A stretch of DNA of 64,000 nt from assembly GCF_002077945.1 (NCBI RefSeq), contig NZ_LVYD01000043.1, forward strand, positions 248,001 to 312,000, given 5' to 3'. Each line of letters begins with the position of its first letter. Position 1 is the stretch's first letter. Position numbers and translations under genes: made by a program. The stretch is from Niastella vici. GTDB taxonomy: Bacteria; Bacteroidota; Bacteroidia; Chitinophagales; Chitinophagaceae. This document shows positions 52,905-62,499 of the stretch, in pieces. The notes under the pieces are model-generated. The model saw only the letters and a program-made list of their open reading frames with translations. It was not told where the DNA came from and made no database searches.

Positions 52905-55900
52905 ATGAAAAATCGCACTTTTTCATTGGCACCCCCATGTCTTAAACTAACTGGAATACCTATACTGGTATTACTTTCACTGCATGCATATTCAGGATAT
53001 CATGATCCTGGTAAGAATGGTAATCATGATCTTCATTATAATTCCCCGGGCAAAAGAACAAAGGACCTCATCAAGATCACCGGCAGGGTGATGGCCGAAG
53101 ATGGCACACCCGTGGCCGGCGCCAACATAGTTATAAAAGGGACCCTCAATGGCTATTCAACCAATAAAGACGGGTATTTTGAATTTGGTATCGCGGCCGG
53201 CGACCAGGTACTCATTGTAACCGCTATGGGTTTCGAAAAAAAGGAAGTCAATGTCGCCAATCAAACCACCCTGGCGATCACCCTGAGACCAGAGGTGGAC
53301 GGATTGGACCAATTGGTGGTAATCGGTTATGGCTCGCAAAAAAGGAAAGATGTGAATAGTTCCATCTATTCGTTGCGTGCCGATGATTTTAAAAATCTTC
53401 CGCAAACCGGTATCGACCAAATGTTGCAGGGAAAAGCATCGGGTATTACGGTGACGCAGAATTCAGGCGCACCCGGTGGCGGCGTTTCTGTAAAGATCCG
53501 CGGCATTTCAACCTTTGGCGGTACTGAGCCATTGTATGTAATTGATGGCGTTCCGCTCGAAGGCAACAGTAACAAAGATGCCGTTTCATTTGCCGGTGAT
53601 GGTGAAACGAACATGAGCGCATTGAGCTATCTTAGTCCGGGCGACATCTTATCTATAGACATCTTAAAGGATGCCTCGGCAACTGCGATCTATGGTAACC
53701 GCGGCGCCAATGGCGTAATTATCATAACTACAAAAAAAGGAAAGGCCGGTGATGGCAAGATCACTTTCGACGGCTACAATGGCCGGTCAGGAATTTACAA
53801 ATACCTCGACCTGCTCGATCTGAAAGGGTATGCCGCCTATAAGAACAGCATTGCCGATTTTACGGGTGTTGACCGCCAGCCCGAGTTTAGTAACATCGAT
53901 GTGCTGGGATCGGGTACCGATTGGCAACGGCAGATCTTCAGAAGCGCCATGATGCAAAATTACCAGGTGGGTTTATCGGGCGGAAAGCAGGGCGCTACCT
54001 ATTACCTGTCGGGCGATTATTATAACCAGGACGGCATTGTAATTGGTTCTGGCCTGAAAAGGAAAACACTCAGGCTGAATGCAGAGAACCAGGTGAAATC
54101 ATGGTTCAGGGTGGGCGTAAATGCCAGTTACAGCAGCATTGCCCAGGATATAACGTTGACCAATAATTCGAATAACGGATATGGAAACGTAATAGCCATG
54201 GCCATTCAACAATCGCCCGATGTGCCGGTGCATAACCTCGATGGCAGCTATGGCGGTCCCAGCGATATTGCCGGTTTGGGCGCCATGAGTGGTGGTAACC
54301 CGGTTGCCCAGGCGAACACTTTTTTGACCCATCTTAATAAAAACAAGCTGCAAAGCAATGTATACGGTCAGGCGACCATTTTCCGGGATTTTACTTTCCG
54401 AAGCGATTTTGGAAGCGATCTCAACTGGAATAGCAGCGATGCCTTTATGCCCACGTTTACCTGGGGCCGAAGCATCAATAGTTTGAATACATATAAAGTA
54501 CAGAACAATAAGACCACTTATTGGAACTGGCGCAATGTATTGACCTACCAACGAAGAACGGGCAAACATGATGTAACCGTGATGGTGGGTCAGGAAGCGC
54601 AAAAGAATGAATGGAATATCATTACTTCTGCCCGCTCTAAATTTGCCTCAAACGACCTGTATTCGTTAAGTCTCGGCGACCCGGCTACAGCCAGCGCCTC
54701 GCAGAATATAGGCCGCAATACCCAGGAGTCTTATTTCAGCCGTATCATTTATGCCTTCGACAGGCGCTATTCTTTCACGGCCAATATAAGAAGAGACAGG
54801 ACCTCGAAATTTGCCCCTGGAAAACAGGTGGGTTATTTCCCGGGATTGTCTGCTTCCTGGACCCTCTCGAACGAGCCGTTTTTCGAGAACTATAAATCGG
54901 CATTCAACCTGATAAAATTCCGCGCGGGGTATGGCGAGATCGGTAATCAGAACGTACCCAATTACGTGTATGGTGCTGCGTTGAGCCCGGTATTTATTAA
55001 TTCCACCGCATTTGAAAGCGGGCTGGGGCAATACATCAGCAATTACAGCAATCCCGATGTTACCTGGGAACACCAGGCGCAAACGAACCTGGGCCTCGAT
55101 CTCGGTATCAGCAACCAGTTCAATATTACGGTTGACTGGTATAACAAGATCTCAGACAAATTCCTTTTCTCTGCCACCTACCCGGCATTTACCGGTACGG
55201 GTATTCCCAACAGCGGTACAGTGGGTATGGCCGCTCCTTATGTGAATTATGGAAAAATGCAGAACGTAGGCTATGATATCAGTTTAATTTATCAAACGCC
55301 CAAAATGACAGCGGTTTCCTGGAAAAGCACACTGATCGTTTCGCATTATAAGAATACCGTAAAAGAACTGAACAGCCAGACTTCGAACATTACCCAAACA
55401 CTGGCCGTGAATGGCAACCCGCCCATCACGAAAACGGTGGTGGGGCAACCTGTAGGTTTATTTTATGGGTATGAAAAGATCGGTTTGTTCCAGACGCCGG
55501 AGCAACTGTATGGTTCGGCCATCCGCGCCAATAACGTGATTGATGCCAAAACCGGTACCTATCTCGGCGATGTGCAATACCGCGACCAGGATAAGAACAA
55601 CCAGATCAATGGCGATGACCGTGTTATCATTGGCAACCCCAATCCAAAGTTTACCTATGGCTTTACCAATAATATCGGGTATAAGGATTTTGATCTCTCC
55701 ATCTTCGTGTACGGTTCATATGGCAACGACATCTTTAATTACACCCGCGTTTGGGGCGAAGCCATGACGGCAACCGCCGGTAATCAAATGGCCAGTGTGA
55801 AAAACAGGTGGACCTTTGATAACACCAATACAAACATGCCCCGTTATGTAAATGGCGACCCCAACGAAAATACGGCCATCAGCAACCGCTTTATCGAAAA

Positions 55901-56150
55901 CGGTTCTTACCTGCGTATTCAAAATATTACGCTGGGCTATAATGTTTCCAATTTGCTGAAGAACCGCATCAGGGGCATTGGTAAAATGCGCCTGTATTGT
56001 ACCGTCCAGAACCTGCATACGTTTACGCATTATTCAGGGTACGATCCTGAAGTGGGTGCGCTTAATGGCAACGTTTTCCTCAATGGTATTGATATGGGAC
56101 GTTATCCCGTTCCCAGAACTATTATCGGGGGTATAAACGTTGAATTTTAA
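52905..56150 (+). CDS. SusC/RagA-type TonB-dependent transporter (locus 4, xylan-type)
   Basis: The 1081-residue outer membrane transporter has an unusual N-terminus: MKNRTFSLAPPCLKLTGIPILVLLSLHAYSG is a signal peptide with a long polar start. The CarboxypepD_reg-like domain covers about 55-125 (GRVMAEDGTPVAGANIVIKG). The TonB-box-like VVIGYGSQKRKDVNSSIYS leads into the plug (QGKASGITVTQNSGAPGGGV, ASATAIYGNRGANGVIIITT). The barrel ends in RTIIGGINVEF with terminal Phe. There is no STN domain. The genes downstream on the same strand (SusD, IPT/TIG lipoprotein, GH10 xylanase) point to xylan or xylo-oligosaccharides as substrate. No HTCS or ECF regulator is seen nearby. Confidence 0.94.
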   Translation: MKNRTFSLAPPCLKLTGIPILVLLSLHAYSGYHDPGKNGNHDLHYNSPGKRTKDLIKITGRVMAEDGTPVAGANIVIKGTLNGYSTNKDGYFEFGIAAGDQVLIVTAMGFEKKEVNVANQTTLAITLRPEVDGLDQLVVIGYGSQKRKDVNSSIYSLRADDFKNLPQTGIDQMLQGKASGITVTQNSGAPGGGVSVKIRGISTFGGTEPLYVIDGVPLEGNSNKDAVSFAGDGETNMSALSYLSPGDILSIDILKDASATAIYGNRGANGVIIITTKKGKAGDGKITFDGYNGRSGIYKYLDLLDLKGYAAYKNSIADFTGVDRQPEFSNIDVLGSGTDWQRQIFRSAMMQNYQVGLSGGKQGATYYLSGDYYNQDGIVIGSGLKRKTLRLNAENQVKSWFRVGVNASYSSIAQDITLTNNSNNGYGNVIAMAIQQSPDVPVHNLDGSYGGPSDIAGLGAMSGGNPVAQANTFLTHLNKNKLQSNVYGQATIFRDFTFRSDFGSDLNWNSSDAFMPTFTWGRSINSLNTYKVQNNKTTYWNWRNVLTYQRRTGKHDVTVMVGQEAQKNEWNIITSARSKFASNDLYSLSLGDPATASASQNIGRNTQESYFSRIIYAFDRRYSFTANIRRDRTSKFAPGKQVGYFPGLSASWTLSNEPFFENYKSAFNLIKFRAGYGEIGNQNVPNYVYGAALSPVFINSTAFESGLGQYISNYSNPDVTWEHQAQTNLGLDLGISNQFNITVDWYNKISDKFLFSATYPAFTGTGIPNSGTVGMAAPYVNYGKMQNVGYDISLIYQTPKMTAVSWKSTLIVSHYKNTVKELNSQTSNITQTLAVNGNPPITKTVVGQPVGLFYGYEKIGLFQTPEQLYGSAIRANNVIDAKTGTYLGDVQYRDQDKNNQINGDDRVIIGNPNPKFTYGFTNNIGYKDFDLSIFVYGSYGNDIFNYTRVWGEAMTATAGNQMASVKNRWTFDNTNTNMPRYVNGDPNENTAISNRFIENGSYLRIQNITLGYNVSNLLKNRIRGIGKMRLYCTVQNLHTFTHYSGYDPEVGALNGNVFLNGIDMGRYPVPRTIIGGINVEF

Positions 56151-56179
56151 AACCCTTTACCATTATTAAACACGAACAA

Positions 56180-57748
56180 ATGAACAATAACTATAAAAAC
56201 AGGAGTTGCCTGGCGGGAATGTTGATGGCCGTTACCATTTTGTTTGGGTGTAAGAAATCATTTTTTGATGGCACCCCAACCGGTCAATATACCGTAGATA
56301 ATTATTTTACCACTGCTGCCGAAGTGCAAACTGCCACGGCTGTATTATATGGCGCGCCCTGGTATAATTTCAATTGCACCTATAGTATGAGCATTGGCGA
56401 TGTATACGCCGGCAATTCAACCGGCGATGCCAATGTGCCCATGCTTCAGTTTCAGAACATGAACGTTACCCAAAGTAATGAATACCTGTACAAAGGCTGG
56501 GCTTCGCTGTACACCGTAGTGGGGCAGGCCAATGCCATCATGAACAACCTGAACCGCAATACCGGTGCCCTCGATGCGGCAACGGTGAACACTGCCATGG
56601 GCGAGTGTTTGTTTATGCGCGCCGCTGCCTATTTTTACCTGGTAAGGAATTACGGCGCCGTTCCAATATTAGAAGATACTGCTGACTTTAATAAAGGGTA
56701 CCAGTATCCCCGCCATATAGTGACCGATGTGTACAAATTCATTGTAAAAGATCTCCAACAGGCCGAAACCAGTTTGCCGGTTAAAGCTTCTACGCCGGGC
56801 CGTGTATCGGCAGGTGCTGCCAAGGCGCTGCTGGCGAAAGTATATCTTACCATGGATGATTTTGACAATGCAAAGAACAAAGCCTGGGAACTGATCAGTA
56901 ATGAAAGCCTGTATGGCTATGGGTTAATGAGCAGTTATGCCGATCTGTTTTATACACGCAACAATAATAACAAGGAATCCATTTTTGCATTACAATGGAA
57001 AGCCAGCAATGCCGATGGCGGCTATGGAACCGGTAATGTTACGCAGGCGTATTGTGCGCCGTACGGACAGGAACTCACCGGTGCACAGGACGGCTGGGGA
57101 AGTTTTAAACCCAGCATCGATTTCCAACGCGATTCTATTGCCGGCGATCTTAGAAGAAAGCCTACCTATATGCGGGCCGGTGATTATTATGCCGAACTGC
57201 TGCAGGCGAAAGGCGGCTATACCTATCCTTCCTGCAAATCGCGCACCGGCGCCAACGTAAAAAAATATGTAGTAGGTAATTATGAAGACAATGCCGCTAC
57301 CGGCGGCGTGTATATGATGTCAACAGGCATCAATACCTATATGATCCGCTATGCCGATGTACTACTGACCTATGTAGAAGCGGTGATCGGGAACAATACC
57401 TCAACCACCGATGCACAGGCCATTGCGCAGTTTATGCGGGTAAGAACAAGGGCCGGCCTCGGCAGCATACCCGTAAGCAGCATTAGCATCGATGACCTGT
57501 TGCGCGAAAGAAGGCTTGAATTTGCTTTTGAAGGCCAGTACTGGTACGATGTACTGCGGTTACCCCAGGCTAAAGCGATCACCAAACTAAGCAATACCGA
57601 AAGAGGTTTGTTCGATGGCTGGTGCGGTTCAGGATCTGTGAGTTCGAACAAAATAACCGTAACACCCACCATGCTGTTGTTCCCGATACCACAATCGGAA
57701 ATAGACAGCGATCCAAAGCTGGCTGAAGCTCCGGCCGCTTATTATTAA
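56180..57748 (+). CDS. SusD/RagB-family surface lipoprotein (locus 4)
   Basis: The 522-residue lipoprotein (LAGMLMAVTILFGC, C24) pairs with the SusC 29 bases upstream. SusD features are the start FFDGTPTGQYTVDNYFTTAA, the helices MGECLFMRAAAYFYLVRNYG and AAKALLAKVYLTM, and the C-terminal RRLEFAFEGQYWYDVLRLPQ with LFPIPQSEIDSDPKL. The context with a GH10 xylanase makes it a likely xylan-binding lid protein. The IPT/TIG lipoprotein gene follows after 17 bases. Confidence 0.93.
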   Translation: MNNNYKNRSCLAGMLMAVTILFGCKKSFFDGTPTGQYTVDNYFTTAAEVQTATAVLYGAPWYNFNCTYSMSIGDVYAGNSTGDANVPMLQFQNMNVTQSNEYLYKGWASLYTVVGQANAIMNNLNRNTGALDAATVNTAMGECLFMRAAAYFYLVRNYGAVPILEDTADFNKGYQYPRHIVTDVYKFIVKDLQQAETSLPVKASTPGRVSAGAAKALLAKVYLTMDDFDNAKNKAWELISNESLYGYGLMSSYADLFYTRNNNNKESIFALQWKASNADGGYGTGNVTQAYCAPYGQELTGAQDGWGSFKPSIDFQRDSIAGDLRRKPTYMRAGDYYAELLQAKGGYTYPSCKSRTGANVKKYVVGNYEDNAATGGVYMMSTGINTYMIRYADVLLTYVEAVIGNNTSTTDAQAIAQFMRVRTRAGLGSIPVSSISIDDLLRERRLEFAFEGQYWYDVLRLPQAKAITKLSNTERGLFDGWCGSGSVSSNKITVTPTMLLFPIPQSEIDSDPKLAEAPAAYY

Positions 57749-57765
57749 TTCCAAAACCAACATTC

Positions 57766-58872
57766 ATGAAAAAACGCATTATATATTGCACCTGGCTATG
57801 GTTAATAACTACATTGTTATTCACCGGATGCAGGAAAGATACATCGGGTACGCCGGCCGATCTGAGTGTGAGCCCGGCATCGGCATTTCCTGAAACATTC
57901 CTTACCATTTCAGGGCACGATATGCAGGATATTGTATCTATAAAGTTTGATAGCACTGCGGCCAGCTTCAGTTCGGTATTCAATACTTCCACCGCTGTTT
58001 TAACAAACGTGCCAACCAATGCGCACTATGGCGATCAGCTTATAACGCTTACCAACAGGCTGGGGAAAACAGCCACGGTAAACTTTACGGTAATGCAGCC
58101 GGCGCCGGTGATAAGCAGTTTTAACCCGGCCAATGCACCGGAAGGCGATACCATCACCATTACGGGAAAGTTGTTTACCCGCATACAATCTGTCTCCATC
58201 GGATCTACCCCGGCCATTATTACCGATTCCTCTTCGAAAACGCAGCTTAAGGTTAAAATACCAACCGGTGCTTCATCGGGCCTCATCACTGTTGTTACAG
58301 CCGGTGGAACCGCTACAAGCGCCTCCATTCTTACGGTGGGCGAACGGGCTTTGCTGGTGGCTGATTTCGATGGCGCCGGTATACGGCCTAATGGCGGTTC
58401 GTGGTATTCGTATGGCGATATGAATTCGAAGACGGTGACCAACACCAATCCTGACCCAAAGAACGGGTTCTTTTTAAAAGCCGTTCCCAATGCAACCAGC
58501 ACCAATGGGTATGCAGGCATTTCAACCTATGCTATAGGGTCGGGCTCCGAAACGTTTGGGTTAACCTCCACCACGGCAGCTACCACGCTGAAGTTCGATG
58601 TGAACAATAATGGCAAAACGGGAACCATGCTGCAGGTGATTGTGCAGGAAAGCACTACCGATAACAACTCCACCAATTTTGCCAAAACAGTTGCGATAAA
58701 TGGTACTGGTTGGAATACCATAAGCTTACCATTGACGCAGCTATTCAATAATTACGGTGGTGGAACGGTTACGCCAAACCCGGCCAATATCACCAAGGTA
58801 AAATTCCATTTTAGTGGGTATGCCAGTGCAGCTATGGAAGCGAATATCGATAATGTGCGTTTTGCTTATTAA
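57766..58872 (+). CDS. IPT/TIG-domain surface glycan-binding lipoprotein (SGBP-like)
   Basis: The 368-residue lipoprotein (LITTLLFTGC, C22) carries two IPT/TIG Ig-like domains, about residues 27-112 (LSVSPASAFPETFLTISGHD) and 114-190 (PVISSFNPANAPEGDTITIT). A C-terminal beta-sandwich follows (about 195-368), with LLVADFDGAGIRPNGGSWYS, AATTLKFDVNNNGKTGTML, TGWNTISLPLTQLFNNYGG and ANIDNVRFAY, the form of a carbohydrate-binding domain. This is the usual layout of the third gene in glycan utilisation operons: Ig spacers lift a binding domain off the surface. It should hold xylan for the neighbouring GH10 enzyme and SusC/SusD pair. Confidence 0.9.
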   Translation: MKKRIIYCTWLWLITTLLFTGCRKDTSGTPADLSVSPASAFPETFLTISGHDMQDIVSIKFDSTAASFSSVFNTSTAVLTNVPTNAHYGDQLITLTNRLGKTATVNFTVMQPAPVISSFNPANAPEGDTITITGKLFTRIQSVSIGSTPAIITDSSSKTQLKVKIPTGASSGLITVVTAGGTATSASILTVGERALLVADFDGAGIRPNGGSWYSYGDMNSKTVTNTNPDPKNGFFLKAVPNATSTNGYAGISTYAIGSGSETFGLTSTTAATTLKFDVNNNGKTGTMLQVIVQESTTDNNSTNFAKTVAINGTGWNTISLPLTQLFNNYGGGTVTPNPANITKVKFHFSGYASAAMEANIDNVRFAY

Positions 58873-58898
58873 GATTTAAAACCCAAAAGTACAATCCA

Positions 58899-60554
58899 AT
58901 GAAAATTATAAAGATATCAATGCCCCTGTTGCTGTTATCGGCCATGTGGGGCGCCGGTTGCCAGAAGAATATTGAATCGGATAAGAAAACGGATCCCGGC
59001 ACCGACGCCACGTTGCACGGGGTGGCACCTTTCCCTTTAGGCGTGGCCGTCAATTACGATTCTATTATGACCGATGGCATGTATACCAGTACGGTATTTT
59101 CGCAATTCAGTAATGTGACCTTTGGTTACAATATGAAACATGGCGCCATTGTGCAAAGCAACGGCAGTTATAATTTTTCAAAAGCCGATGCCATGGTAGC
59201 GAAAGTAACAGGCGCCGGTTTGGGCGTATACGGACATACGTTGTGCTGGCATCAGAACAACAACGGGAATTATTTGCGCAATTTGCTTGCCGTACCGGGC
59301 AGCACACCCAGCAATCCCAGTCTTATCGCCAACGGTACATTTGAAACGCCGGGCAGCACCACGCCGTTTGCCAACTTTAGTGTATTGAATGGTTCATCGT
59401 ATATCAGTGCCGGTACAGCTGCCGGAGAAATGTATGAAGGGGCCCGTTCACTCAAAGCAGCACCAGCTGCTGCCGGCAATCCCTGGAGTGTACAAATTGC
59501 CAGCGATGCCATTACAACTACAACGGGCACGGCGTATAAAGTGCGCTTTTACGCCAAAGCTGCCAATGCCGGTGGAAAATTCAGGTTATCGAATAGCCCT
59601 TCGGCACAATATTCAGCCGATTATTATCCTACTACAAGCTGGGCGCCCTACGAATGGACGTTCACGGCAAATGATGTAAGCAAGAAGATCATGTTTGATA
59701 TGGGTTACCTGGCCAATACGTATTATATCGACAGCGTAAGCGTTACGCTGGTCAATCCGCCAGCTTCGGCCGCTTCATTTGCCGAACAAAAAATGCGCAT
59801 CGACAGCACGCTTAAGAATTTTATAACAGCCATGATGACGCACTACAAAGACAAAGTGCATGCCTGGGATGTGGCCAATGAAGTGCTCGATGACAATGGT
59901 ATTTTACGCACCGGCACCAGCAGCAGCGATGCCTTTTACTGGAGCGATTATATGGGCGACAGAACCGCGGCAGGCGCAACCGCCATCACCAATGGCGATA
60001 GTTTGCTTACAAAAGTGTTTAACTATGCCCATGCGGTTGATCCCACTGCAAAGTTGTTCCTGAACGACTATGGCCATGAATCGAACCCACGTAAAATGGA
60101 TTCGCTGATTGCCCTGGTAACGCGGTTAAAAGCAAAGGGGGTGCCCATTGATGGGGTAGGGTTACAAATGCACATGAGTTACCTGAATACCACTACCGGC
60201 ATTGACAATGCGCTGCTGAAAATGGCGCAGCTCGGCTTGCTGGTTCGAATTACCGAACTGGATATCAGCGTAAACCTGGGCAGCCAAACCGATCCGCAAA
60301 CAGCCAACTTTGTTATTACGCCTACTATGTTCCCACAACAGGCGGCGAAGTATAAATATGTGGTGGAATCGTATATCCGCAATGTGCCCGAAGCTCAGCG
60401 GTATGGAATAACGGTGTGGGGCGTTAGCGACAGCGATTCCTGGCTGCGTAGCCGCCTGCCTTATCATACAAAAGATTATCCCTTATTGTGGGGAGAAGGT
60501 TATAATAAGAAAGAGGCGTACAATGAATTTTTAAAAGCTTTGCAGTTGCAATAA
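58899..60554 (+). CDS. GH10 endo-1,4-beta-xylanase lipoprotein with an inserted carbohydrate-binding module
   Basis: The 551-residue product is a lipoprotein (LLLLSAMWGAGC, C21), so it is probably displayed at the cell surface. The GH10 barrel starts at about residue 40 (FPLGVAVNYD, NVTFGYNMKHGAI, LGVYGHTLCWHQN). It is interrupted at about 140-285 by a CBM4/9-like beta sandwich (NGTFETPG, YEGARSLKAAPAA, TAYKVRFYAKA, YYIDSVSVTL). It resumes with HAWDVANEVLDD (acid/base Glu 328), LFLNDYG, GVGLQMHMSY and VRITELDISV (nucleophile Glu 453). This insertion is known from some Bacteroidota GH10 enzymes. It cuts internal beta-1,4 bonds of xylan. It is the last gene of the operon and is followed by a terminator. 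Confidence 0.95.
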   Translation: MKIIKISMPLLLLSAMWGAGCQKNIESDKKTDPGTDATLHGVAPFPLGVAVNYDSIMTDGMYTSTVFSQFSNVTFGYNMKHGAIVQSNGSYNFSKADAMVAKVTGAGLGVYGHTLCWHQNNNGNYLRNLLAVPGSTPSNPSLIANGTFETPGSTTPFANFSVLNGSSYISAGTAAGEMYEGARSLKAAPAAAGNPWSVQIASDAITTTTGTAYKVRFYAKAANAGGKFRLSNSPSAQYSADYYPTTSWAPYEWTFTANDVSKKIMFDMGYLANTYYIDSVSVTLVNPPASAASFAEQKMRIDSTLKNFITAMMTHYKDKVHAWDVANEVLDDNGILRTGTSSSDAFYWSDYMGDRTAAGATAITNGDSLLTKVFNYAHAVDPTAKLFLNDYGHESNPRKMDSLIALVTRLKAKGVPIDGVGLQMHMSYLNTTTGIDNALLKMAQLGLLVRITELDISVNLGSQTDPQTANFVITPTMFPQQAAKYKYVVESYIRNVPEAQRYGITVWGVSDSDSWLRSRLPYHTKDYPLLWGEGYNKKEAYNEFLKALQLQ

Positions 60555-60581
60555 GCAGGCGGGGGGTGGGTTTTTTAAAAA

Positions 60582-60611
60582 AGGGTCCCGTCGTATGGCG
60601 GGATCTTTTTT
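60582..60611 (+). terminator. Intrinsic terminator of the xylan-type operon
   Basis: ggtcccgtc (60584-60592) pairs with ggcgggatc (60597-60605) across gtat, two G-U pairs, followed by tttttt (60606-60611). Confidence 0.88.
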
Positions 60612-60685
60612 CATACTTAACGGTATACCGATAACCGTTTACCGCTCGTCAGCGTTAATGCTATAGTTATGCATCTTAGATCAAA

Positions 60686-61075
60686 TCAATCCTCAAAATA
60701 ACTATCCGCAATCTTCCTGATCATGTCCTCGGTCAAAGGTTTTTCGAGGTAATCGATAACGGCATTATAGGTGAATGCTCTTTTTTTATCTTCCTGCCGC
60801 GTTGAGGAAGTGAGCATGACGATCTTAACCTGTTTGCAAACGTTCATTTCAGCAAAATTGTCGAGGAAATCAAACCCATCCATGCGCGGCATGCGGATGT
60901 CGAGGAAAATAATATCGGGGCAATTGTTTTGTTGCTTGAGCCATTCATAGGCGATCAATCCATCGCTGGCTACTTCAATTTCATTGGCAATAGCCAGGTT
61001 CTTGAATGCCAGTTCTGCCAAAAAATTAGTGGCTTCATCATCGTCGACCAATAGTACTTTATTAAAGTGGTGCAT
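60686..61075 (-). CDS. Single-domain response regulator
   Basis: From ATG 61075 (MHHFNKVLLVDDD) the product has 129 residues, a lone receiver domain; the frame extends upstream inside the kinase gene, which is a shadow. The acidic pocket DDD is at residues 11-13, the phospho-acceptor is Asp 59 (FLDIRMPRMDGF), with Thr 89/Ser 90 (MLTSS) and Lys 112 (LEKP). There is no output domain, so it works through protein contacts, as CheY-like proteins do. Its start overlaps the end of the histidine kinase gene by 14 bases, which suggests translational coupling and makes the kinase its likely donor. Confidence 0.93.
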   Translation of the reverse strand: MHHFNKVLLVDDDEATNFLAELAFKNLAIANEIEVASDGLIAYEWLKQQNNCPDIIFLDIRMPRMDGFDFLDNFAEMNVCKQVKIVMLTSSTRQEDKKRAFTYNAVIDYLEKPLTEDMIRKIADSYFED

Positions 61076-62498
61076 TGTCGAGGTAAATTTTAAAGATTGT
61101 TCCCCGGTTCTCTTCACTTTCCAAATAAATTCTGCCGCCATACGATTCCACTATGGAGTGTATCATATGCAGGCCAATACCCGTTCCTTCTGTATGTGTA
61201 TGAAAACGCTGGAACAATCCGAATAATTTATCTTTAAAGCGGTTCATGTCAATGCCCAGGCCATTGTCCTTTACTTCCAGCACCACAAAGTTGCCTTCGC
61301 TTTTTGTTGAAATCTCAATGACCGGCGGCTTTCCTTTCTGTTTATATTTAATGGCATTCGTAAGCAGGTTTTGAAAAATACTTTTGAGGTGAACCTCGGG
61401 GAAGTTCACATAGGGGCATTTCGAGAAATCGGCCTGTATAACCGCCCGGGAAGTGCTGATCTGGTCCACTATCCTTAATTTCACTTCTTCCAGCGCTTCG
61501 GCCAGGTCTATTTGCTGTCGTTCTATTTTAAGTGTTTTTCTGAAAGCAATTATTTCATTGAGTGCATTAATGGTCTTTTGCATTTGCCGTACCGAATTAA
61601 TGGCCAGGTCAAACAAATGCCGGTGTTCGGGCTTCACCACTTCTTTCTGCTGCATTAAGGAGAGCATACCATATAAACTGGTGATGGGCGATTTCATATC
61701 GTGCGAGCTGATATAGGCAAATTCTTCCAGCTCGCGGTTCTTGCTTTCCAGGTTGATAGAATAGGTTTTCAGCTCGGCATTGGTTTCTTTAAGATACCGG
61801 TCCATTTTTTCAATTTGTTCCAGCATGGCATTAAAACCGCCGGCCAGTGTTCCTATTTCGTCATTGCCGGTACCGGCCACGCGCAATGAATAATTTCCGG
61901 TTTTAGCCACTTCTTTTGTTTTTGTGACCAGTCGTAACAGGCGGAATACAATAGAACGTTGCAGAAAAATGGAAATGATAAGAGCAGATAAAATAGCGGT
62001 CAGCAACACCAGTGACGCCACTTTTACATAACCAACAATAATTTTGTTCAGGTCATTTAACCGGGCATATAATACAACGGTGCCCAGAAATTCTTTTTCC
62101 TGGTACAGTTTATACCTGGCCGTTAATTGCCCGGGTGTGGCGTTGGAGGGCAGCTCCTGTTTATGATTCGTGGAATCGCCTGACGGTTGTTCCCGTAAAT
62201 ACCGGGCAAATAATTTTCCGTTTTTGTCAAGCACTTCGGCCTGGGTTATATCGGGTTCTTTGTTCAGTTTGTACAGGAGTTGGGTGGCTGCATCCTGGTC
62301 AAGGAACTGCAGGGTAGGGATGGCATTTTCTCCCACGATCCTTGCCAGCGAATATATTTTCCGGTTGCCGGCGTCCTTGAAGGTCCTTATATCATTCACT
62401 ACAAAAAAAATACAGCATACCAGCACTGCTATAAAGGCCGTTGTCGTCTGAATGAAGATCAGCTTGTTCTTTATGGATATATTTTTGAACCTGGGCAT
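61062..62498 (-). CDS. Membrane histidine kinase with CHASE8-like sensor and HAMP domain
   Basis: The 478-residue kinase has a first span (about 13-34), a periplasmic sensor (about 36-150), a second span (about 155-178) and a HAMP domain (about 180-232). A coiled-coil helix and the HisKA dimerisation domain follow, with phospho-acceptor His 266 (ISSHDMKSPITS). The HATPase domain has its N box at LLTNAIKY (378-385), then DNGLGI (411-416) and GTGIGL (438-443). The sensor contains LARIVGENAIPTLQFLDQDA, then LLYKLNKEPDITQAEVLDKN and GKLFARY, a pattern I identify as CHASE8, the sensor of YfiN-type diguanylate cyclases. It begins 1 base after the YfiR-like gene and probably receives its signal from that protein. 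Confidence 0.92.
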   Translation of the reverse strand: MPRFKNISIKNKLIFIQTTTAFIAVLVCCIFFVVNDIRTFKDAGNRKIYSLARIVGENAIPTLQFLDQDAATQLLYKLNKEPDITQAEVLDKNGKLFARYLREQPSGDSTNHKQELPSNATPGQLTARYKLYQEKEFLGTVVLYARLNDLNKIIVGYVKVASLVLLTAILSALIISIFLQRSIVFRLLRLVTKTKEVAKTGNYSLRVAGTGNDEIGTLAGGFNAMLEQIEKMDRYLKETNAELKTYSINLESKNRELEEFAYISSHDMKSPITSLYGMLSLMQQKEVVKPEHRHLFDLAINSVRQMQKTINALNEIIAFRKTLKIERQQIDLAEALEEVKLRIVDQISTSRAVIQADFSKCPYVNFPEVHLKSIFQNLLTNAIKYKQKGKPPVIEISTKSEGNFVVLEVKDNGLGIDMNRFKDKLFGLFQRFHTHTEGTGIGLHMIHSIVESYGGRIYLESEENRGTIFKIYLDNAPL

Positions 62499-62499
62499 G

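Noticed and set aside
57579-58019. 146-residue minus-strand ORF spanning the SusD 4 / IPT junction
   Set aside because: Both plus-strand genes have clear domains across this region and the minus-strand product has none.
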